Part shown: positions 59,311 through 64,000 of the stretch, piece after piece
Layout of the letters: each line of letters begins with the position of its first letter
Position numbering within the stretch: position 1 is the stretch's first letter
Assembly: GCA_964469525.1 (NCBI GenBank)
Contig: CAYXYU010000010.1
Span: 1 to 64,000 of the forward strand
Direction: 5' to 3'
Source of the DNA: JABDCD01 sp964469525
GTDB taxonomy: Bacteria > Pseudomonadota > Alphaproteobacteria > Rickettsiales > SXRF01
Length of the DNA: 64,000 nt
Position numbers and translations under genes: made by a program
Notes under the pieces: generated by a model
The model's database searches: none
What the model saw: only the letters and a program-made list of their open reading frames with translations
What the model was told of the DNA's origin: nothing

Positions 59311-61332
59311 ATGATACGATTTTCCTCTCTCCTTATTATTATCTTACTCTCTACCCCACCCGTCTGGGCTCAGACCGCCTCCGTGCAGAAGGAACATACC
59401 AAAGCCACCCTGGTCTCCGATCTGGTAGGCGTGGCCCGCGGCAAATCCCTCACTGTGGCGGTGCTGCTGGAGCCGCAGCCGGGCTGGCACACCTACTGGG
59501 AAAACCCCGGCGATGCGGGCATGCCCACTACGCTCAAATGGAAACTGCCGGCTGGCTTTTCCGCTGGAGAGATTGACTGGCCGGCGCCACATTATCTGAT
59601 GGAAGGACCGCTCGCCACCTACGCCTATGACGGCAACGTGTTCCTGCCGGTGACCATCACGGCTCCGCTGGCGCTGGTCGATCCCTCCTATCCGATCACC
59701 GTGCGCGCCGACTGGCTGGTCTGCAAGGACATCTGCGTGCCGGAATCGGCCGAGCTGACGCTTAACCTGCCGACCCTGTTCGACCCCATGCCCACGCAGG
59801 ATGCGCCGCTTTTCGCCGAACATGCGAAACACCGCCCGCAGCCGCTTAAAGGTACATACAGCGCAACGGATAGGAATCTGCTGCTCAGCCTGCCGTTGGG
59901 GGAGAAGAATATCCGCGAGGTTCGTTTCTTTCCACGCCAAAGCGACGTCATTGCAAATGCCGCTGAACAACCTTTCGAAGCAGACGGGGCACGGCTGATC
60001 GTTACTGTGCCCAGAGCCAACGATAAGCCGGTGGAACGCTTACATGGCATCGTCACGCTCACCACCCCGGAGGGGAAACGCCATTACGATGTCACTTTCT
60101 CTCTTACTTCCATTCCTGTCGCTGAACATACGCCGCAGGATATTTTTTTTCCGCTGATCCTGCTGTCGGCGCTGATCGGCGGGCTGATCCTGAATCTCAT
60201 GCCCTGCGTGCTGCCGGTGCTGTCGCTGAAGGCGCTGGCCGTCGTCAAGAAAGCGGGCCACGACCATAAGACGGTGGTGCGGATGGGCGTCGCCTATACG
60301 CTGGGCATCCTCGTTTCCTTCGCCATTATCGCCGGCCTGTTGATCGCACTGCAAAAAAGCGGCGAGGCCATCGGCTGGGGTTACCAGATGCAGTCACCCG
60401 CCTTCGTCGGCTTCCTGGTCTACCTGCTTTTCCTGATCGGGTTGAACCTGTCCGGCCTATTCCACCTGCCGGTGCTGTTTGGCCGCGCGGCACATGACAT
60501 TGATGATACGACTTCGGCGCGCGGCAGTTTCCTGACCGGCGTGCTGGCCACGGCGGTAGCCACGCCCTGCACCGCGCCGTTCATGGCCTCGGCAGTCGGC
60601 GTCGCGCTGACGCTGCCGCCCCTGCAGGCGCTGCTGGTGTTCGAGATGCTCGGGCTCGGGCTCGCCCTGCCCTTCCTGCTGATCAGCCTGTTCCCCGCTC
60701 TGCGCCGCTTCCTTCCGAAGCCGGGCGCCTGGATGGAGACATTCAAGAAATGGCTGGCGGTGCCGATGTATGCTTCCGTGCTGTGGCTGCTGTGGGTGCT
60801 GGCGCTGCAGACCGGGTTGAGCGGCCTCTTCATCGCGCTGGGCGGCATGGTCATCATCCTGCTGGCGCTGCGCTGGAAGCGCGCATTGCTCCCGGTTGCC
60901 TTGCTGCTCCTCGCTTCGTTGCCGCTGCTGTCGCAGCTGGAATTCTCTCCCTCCGAAACAATGATGGAAGAAGTGAAAACCATGGGGGTCGATACCGTGG
61001 AGTTTTCCGAGGAAAAGCTGAAAGAGCTGCTCCTCATGAAGAAGCCGGTATTCATCGACGCCACCGCCGCCTGGTGCATCACCTGCCAGGTCAACGCCCG
61101 CGTCGCCATTCACCGCGAACGCACGCTGGAAGCCTTCAAAAAACACGGCATCACGCTGATGATCGCCGACTGGACGCTGCGCAACGACGAGATCACCGCA
61201 TTCCTGAGCCGCTTCGGCTATAAGGGCGTGCCCCTCTACGTGTTTTATCCCGGCGGCGGCGAACCGGTGGTCCTGCCGCAGCTGCTAACCGAGGATATTG
61301 TCATCGATGCCATCACCCCGAAAGGAGACTGA
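59311..61332 (+). CDS. dsbD: DsbD-like thiol:disulfide interchange protein
   Basis: A 673-residue protein. In order: signal peptide (~1-21), an N-terminal periplasmic domain with a Cys pair in KDICVPE (single visible C-x3 pattern, VCKDIC), the eight-helix core with CVLP (MPCVLPVLSLKAL) and ATPCTAPF, and a C-terminal thioredoxin domain with WCITC near 585. It passes electrons from the cytoplasm to periplasmic thiols. The start at 59311 is chosen since the earlier frame overlaps the FMN reductase gene. The longer N-terminal domain may be of the ScsB type. Confidence 0.85.
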   Translation: MIRFSSLLIIILLSTPPVWAQTASVQKEHTKATLVSDLVGVARGKSLTVAVLLEPQPGWHTYWENPGDAGMPTTLKWKLPAGFSAGEIDWPAPHYLMEGPLATYAYDGNVFLPVTITAPLALVDPSYPITVRADWLVCKDICVPESAELTLNLPTLFDPMPTQDAPLFAEHAKHRPQPLKGTYSATDRNLLLSLPLGEKNIREVRFFPRQSDVIANAAEQPFEADGARLIVTVPRANDKPVERLHGIVTLTTPEGKRHYDVTFSLTSIPVAEHTPQDIFFPLILLSALIGGLILNLMPCVLPVLSLKALAVVKKAGHDHKTVVRMGVAYTLGILVSFAIIAGLLIALQKSGEAIGWGYQMQSPAFVGFLVYLLFLIGLNLSGLFHLPVLFGRAAHDIDDTTSARGSFLTGVLATAVATPCTAPFMASAVGVALTLPPLQALLVFEMLGLGLALPFLLISLFPALRRFLPKPGAWMETFKKWLAVPMYASVLWLLWVLALQTGLSGLFIALGGMVIILLALRWKRALLPVALLLLASLPLLSQLEFSPSETMMEEVKTMGVDTVEFSEEKLKELLLMKKPVFIDATAAWCITCQVNARVAIHRERTLEAFKKHGITLMIADWTLRNDEITAFLSRFGYKGVPLYVFYPGGGEPVVLPQLLTEDIVIDAITPKGD

Positions 61333-61334
61333 CC

Positions 61335-61937
61335 ATGCATACCGCCCTGCTCGCCCTCGTTGCCCTTCTCTGCCTGCCTTTTTCCGCGCAGGCGCTGCAG
61401 ATCGGCACGCCCGCACCCGACTTCGATGCAGTTTCCTCCGATGGAAGGAAGGTAAATCTCTCCTACTACCGGGGCCAGCCGGTGGTGCTGGAATGGCACA
61501 ACCCGGAATGCCCGTTCGTCAAGAAACACTACAACAGCGGCAACATGCAGGCCCTGCAGAAATTTGCACGGGACAATGGCGTCGTGTGGCTCGCGGTCAA
61601 TTCCGGCGCGCCGGGCCGCGAAGGCAGCCTCAGCGCCGAGGGAGCAGAGAACTACCGCGAAACGCACAAGCTCTCGGTCGATCATTACCTGCCCGATCAT
61701 GATGGAAAAATCGGCCGTCTGTATGAAGCGACGGCGACGCCGCACATGTTCGTGATCGATGCGAGCGGGAAACTCGCCTATTCGGGCGCGATCGACGACA
61801 AACCGACAGCAGATCCGGCGGATATTCCCGGCGCCAGGAACCATGTGCGCGCCGCCTTGAACGAACTCCTGACCGGTAAGCCCGTCAGCATCGCTTCGAC
61901 CCAGGCGTACGGCTGCTCGGTAAAATACGCGAAGTAG
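61335..61937 (+). CDS. Periplasmic redoxin (AhpC/TSA-type)
   Basis: A 200-residue thioredoxin-fold protein with a signal peptide (residues 1-20). The active-site loop is ECPFVKKHY, a single Cys with no second Cys two or three residues away; a further Cys is near the C-terminus (AYGCSVKY). The fold pattern resembles AhpC/TSA proteins (APDFDAVSSDGRKVNLSYY). It follows dsbD by two bases and may be its redox partner. Confidence 0.8.
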   Translation: MHTALLALVALLCLPFSAQALQIGTPAPDFDAVSSDGRKVNLSYYRGQPVVLEWHNPECPFVKKHYNSGNMQALQKFARDNGVVWLAVNSGAPGREGSLSAEGAENYRETHKLSVDHYLPDHDGKIGRLYEATATPHMFVIDASGKLAYSGAIDDKPTADPADIPGARNHVRAALNELLTGKPVSIASTQAYGCSVKYAK

Positions 61938-61983
61938 GAAACCCGGTGGCCAGCAGGCCACCCAGCCCTGAGCCCTGCCCCAT

Positions 61984-62014
61984 GTGAAAGTCAGCAGACT
62001 TTCACGGGGGCGTT
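61984..62014 (+). terminator. Terminator-like hairpin after the redoxin gene
   Basis: GTGAAAGTC (61984-61992) pairs with GACTTTCAC (61997-62005) around AGCA, then GGGGGCGTTTT. A second hairpin, GGTGGCC/GGCCACC (61945-61951 with 61956-61962), lies upstream. Both sit between convergent genes. Confidence 0.65.
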
Positions 62015-62761
62015 TTATAGTTTCCGCTTCAGCCCCATGACCGGCCGGGCAGCGGGAATCGGCACCGGCTGGCGGCGGGCTGCCTTGACCGGCTTGCGGA
62101 TGGCGGCGTAGATCTGTTTTTCCGCTTCCACCAGCAGCACGCCGCCGAGGAACGGGCACAGCAGCCGCCCGAACGTTTCAAGCTTCGGCGCCACCCGCTT
62201 CAGCAGCCCGGGCGAGAGCGGCGGCATGAACAGCGCTGACTGGGTGCGCGTCAGCGTAAAGTGATGCGCCGTCATCAGATCGCGCAGCTGCGCCATAGAA
62301 AAGGGGCGACCATAGCCGAACGGGCTGCGCGGCGAACGCGCCCAGAAGCTTAAGCGATTCGGCACCACCGCCAGCACCCGCCCGCCCGGCACCAGCACAC
62401 GCCAGATATCCTCGATCATCCATGGCAGATGCTCGCTGTGCTCGACGCTGTGCATCAGCAGCACGCGGTTGATGCTGTTGTCCGGCAGCGGCAGGTCCGA
62501 CTCCTGCGCCAGGAATACCAGGTTGGCGCGCTCGGGCGGCCAACACGCGGCGCCCTGATGCGCCGGCATGCAGACCATAAGCGGCGTCGCCAGCGGGAGA
62601 TACGGCTCGAGATACGGCAGGCAGTAGCCGATGCCGAGCATGGCCTCGTCCCTGGCCTGCGGCCACATCTCGGCCAGCGCCTTCGCGATCAGCTCGCCCG
62701 CCACCATGCCGAGCGGCATAGCATAGAACTGGCGCAGCGCTACGATATCTGGTGAGAACAT
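62015..62761 (-). CDS. SAM-dependent methyltransferase-like protein
   Basis: A 248-residue protein with class I methyltransferase features: MLGIGYCLPYLEPYL as motif I (the usual Gly-rich loop is degenerate), LPDNSINRVLLMHSVEHSEH as the motif IV region and a strand-helix VLVPGGRVLAVVPN as motif post-I/VI. It resembles family 11 enzymes. Substrate unknown. The degenerate Gly-rich loop may mean weak or altered SAM binding. It is divergent from the next gene. Confidence 0.75.
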   Translation of the reverse strand: MFSPDIVALRQFYAMPLGMVAGELIAKALAEMWPQARDEAMLGIGYCLPYLEPYLPLATPLMVCMPAHQGAACWPPERANLVFLAQESDLPLPDNSINRVLLMHSVEHSEHLPWMIEDIWRVLVPGGRVLAVVPNRLSFWARSPRSPFGYGRPFSMAQLRDLMTAHHFTLTRTQSALFMPPLSPGLLKRVAPKLETFGRLLCPFLGGVLLVEAEKQIYAAIRKPVKAARRQPVPIPAARPVMGLKRKL

Positions 62762-62825
62762 ATGGCTATTGACATTCGTCTCATTGCTGACACAAAGATA
62801 CTCTACAACCTCACGGAATCAAGCG

Positions 62826-64000
62826 GTGTTGCGAACTCTATCCCTCCTTCTGGCATTGACAATTCTTACCGGCACACCGGCGGCGGCAAATCCAGCGAAA
62901 GAGGCGTTCCGGCAGGCCGAGCGCAGGAACTGGCAGGAAGCGCTCCTCAGTGCGAAGCGCATCGACGATGAGATCATCCTTAAGCTCATCACCTGGCAGT
63001 ACCTGCTCGATCCGGACTCGGGCGCCGGTTTTAGTGAAATAAGGCAATTTATCGATGCCAATCACGGCTGGCCCGGACTCAAGCGCCTGCGCGTTCGCGC
63101 CGAAGCCGCGCTGAACCAGGGCGCCACCGGCGATGAGGACATCATCGCCTGGTTCGAAGGCAGCATCCCGCTGACCGGCATGGGCAAGCTCTGGCTGGCG
63201 GAGGCCTATGAGCGCACCTCGCAGTCCAATGAGGCATCCATCACGCAGCTGATCCGCGACGCCTGGAAGGATGGCGATTTCGAGGAACCGCACGAGAAGC
63301 AGATACTGCTCACCCATAAGAAGCGGCTGCGCCCGGAGGACCATATCGCCCGCGTCGACCGCCTGCTGTGGGAGGACAAGATCACGCCCGCGAAGCGAAT
63401 CCTGCACCTTGTCCCACAGGGCCACCGCCGGCTGTTCGAGGCGCGCATCGCGCTGATCGATGACAAGCGCCATCTGGACAAGTTCCTGGCGCAGGTGCCG
63501 GCGTCGCTGAAGAAAGACCCCGGGCTGATCTATAACCGCATGCGCTGGCGCGAGCGCCGCGGGCTGGACAAGGGTGTGCGTGAAATGCTGCTGCTGGCGC
63601 CTAAAACTGTTCCTTATCCCCACAAATGGTGGCGCACGCGGGAAATGCACATCCGGGAAGCCATCGACGAAGGCAATTATTCCCTGGCGAAAAAGCTGCT
63701 CGCCAACCATGGCCAGGTCGATAGCGCCGAACTGGCCGATGCCATCTGGCTCGATGGCTGGATCAAGTGCGAATTCACGAAAGAACCCAAGGCCGCCTAT
63801 GACGCCTTCACCACCATGTTCAACAATGTCAGCTATGCGGTCAGCCGCGCACGCGCCGCCTTCTGGGCCGGACGGGCGGCGGAGAAGTCAGGTGAAGAAA
63901 CGGCTGCGAAGAACTGGTACAACACCGCCAGTGCTTACCCGACGACGTTCTATGGGCAGCTGGCAGCGCTGAAGGTGCATGGACGCGCGCCGCTGCACAT
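62826..64000 (+). CDS. slt: Soluble lytic murein transglycosylase-like protein (Slt), 5' part
   Basis: An open frame that runs off the right end of the window. It starts with a GTG at 62826 (or TTG at 62829) and a signal peptide (LSLLLALTILTGTPAAANP). About 390 residues are visible. They form repeated alpha-helical hairpins with motifs such as HGWPGLKRLRVRAE, GWIKCEFTKEPKAAYDAF and ARAAFWAGRAAEKSG, matching the U-shaped domain of Slt70. The catalytic domain is outside the window. It cleaves peptidoglycan glycan strands; the call depends on the helical repeats alone. Confidence 0.75.
   Translation, partial: MLRTLSLLLALTILTGTPAAANPAKEAFRQAERRNWQEALLSAKRIDDEIILKLITWQYLLDPDSGAGFSEIRQFIDANHGWPGLKRLRVRAEAALNQGATGDEDIIAWFEGSIPLTGMGKLWLAEAYERTSQSNEASITQLIRDAWKDGDFEEPHEKQILLTHKKRLRPEDHIARVDRLLWEDKITPAKRILHLVPQGHRRLFEARIALIDDKRHLDKFLAQVPASLKKDPGLIYNRMRWRERRGLDKGVREMLLLAPKTVPYPHKWWRTREMHIREAIDEGNYSLAKKLLANHGQVDSAELADAIWLDGWIKCEFTKEPKAAYDAFTTMFNNVSYAVSRARAAFWAGRAAEKSGEETAAKNWYNTASAYPTTFYGQLAALKVHGRAPLH

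Noticed and set aside
61245..62159. 304-codon minus-strand frame opposite the redoxin gene
   Set aside because: It covers two real genes and a hairpin and has no recognisable domain.
62838..63710. 290-codon minus-strand frame opposite the Slt-like gene
   Set aside because: The plus-strand frame has a signal peptide and helical repeats of the Slt family and continues to the end of the window.

Overview
The window looks like one contig from an alphaproteobacterium. The signs are a flagellar set of alphaproteobacterial type (FliL, FliM, a DUF6468-like protein and a MotE-like protein on one strand, FlgF, FlgG, FlgA and FlgH on the other), a phasin, a FYDLN-acid (TIGR02300-type) protein, RNase PH next to an XTP/dITP pyrophosphatase, and lipoyl synthase. 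I cannot name the genus from sequence alone. The first 25 kb is accessory DNA. The remainder is mostly chromosomal housekeeping.

Region by region. (1) 1-3.4 kb: a GC-rich plasmid- or integrative-element-like module with a small HTH protein, a RepA-type hexameric ATPase, an intergenic repeat region with iteron-like repeats and a perfect 15-bp inverted repeat, and a coiled-coil protein. (2) 3.44-10.7 kb: a cnrYXH-CBA-like metal efflux locus (membrane anti-sigma, periplasmic metal sensor, ECF sigma, then outer-membrane channel, adaptor and RND pump). A shared motif, AGGGATA-N9-CGTTCGTA, precedes both transcription units and is a good candidate for the sigma factor's own promoter. (3) 10.7-14 kb and 18.9-24.7 kb: two copper loci facing each other. 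Each starts with a nearly identical MerR-type operator, then a MerR regulator, a Cys/Met-rich lipoprotein and a Cu(I) P-type ATPase. The right arm continues into a CopA multicopper oxidase and CopB. (4) Between the arms: a PAP2 phosphatase, a UspA fragment, a truncated haemoglobin, a DUF1971 protein, an alternative oxidase and a YicG/TRIC-like channel, which suggests a module for respiration under nitric oxide, cyanide or metal stress. (5) 24.8-31.5 kb: envelope and miscellaneous genes (RidA, a beta-barrel protein, a BON lipoprotein, an LpxR-like lipid A deacylase, a Coq10-like protein, VIT/CCC1, lipA). (6) 31.7-39.5 kb: rpoZ and a kdpFABCD potassium uptake operon with no kdpE. (7) 39.6-43.7 kb: an SDR, an FAD oxidoreductase, tRNA-Pro(GGG) and a phosphomannomutase. 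(8) 43.8-50.5 kb: two divergent flagellar operons with a sigma-54-like promoter in front of flgF. (9) 50.6-64 kb: an AT-rich orphan membrane protein, a D,D-carboxypeptidase, a phasin, grpE, ftsX, a DUF218 protein, a 1-acylglycerol-3-phosphate acyltransferase, rph, rdgB, an FMN reductase, dsbD, a redoxin, a methyltransferase and the start of a Slt-like lytic transglycosylase that runs off the window.

Dispersed palindromic repeats are common in the chromosomal part: a 120-bp element present twice (31.56 and 43.68 kb) and a family of REP-like palindromes with GTCAT/ATGAC ends. Several genes end inside these repeats, including lipA, whose C-terminus appears to be encoded by one. No CRISPR array, rRNA, transposase or integrase was seen.
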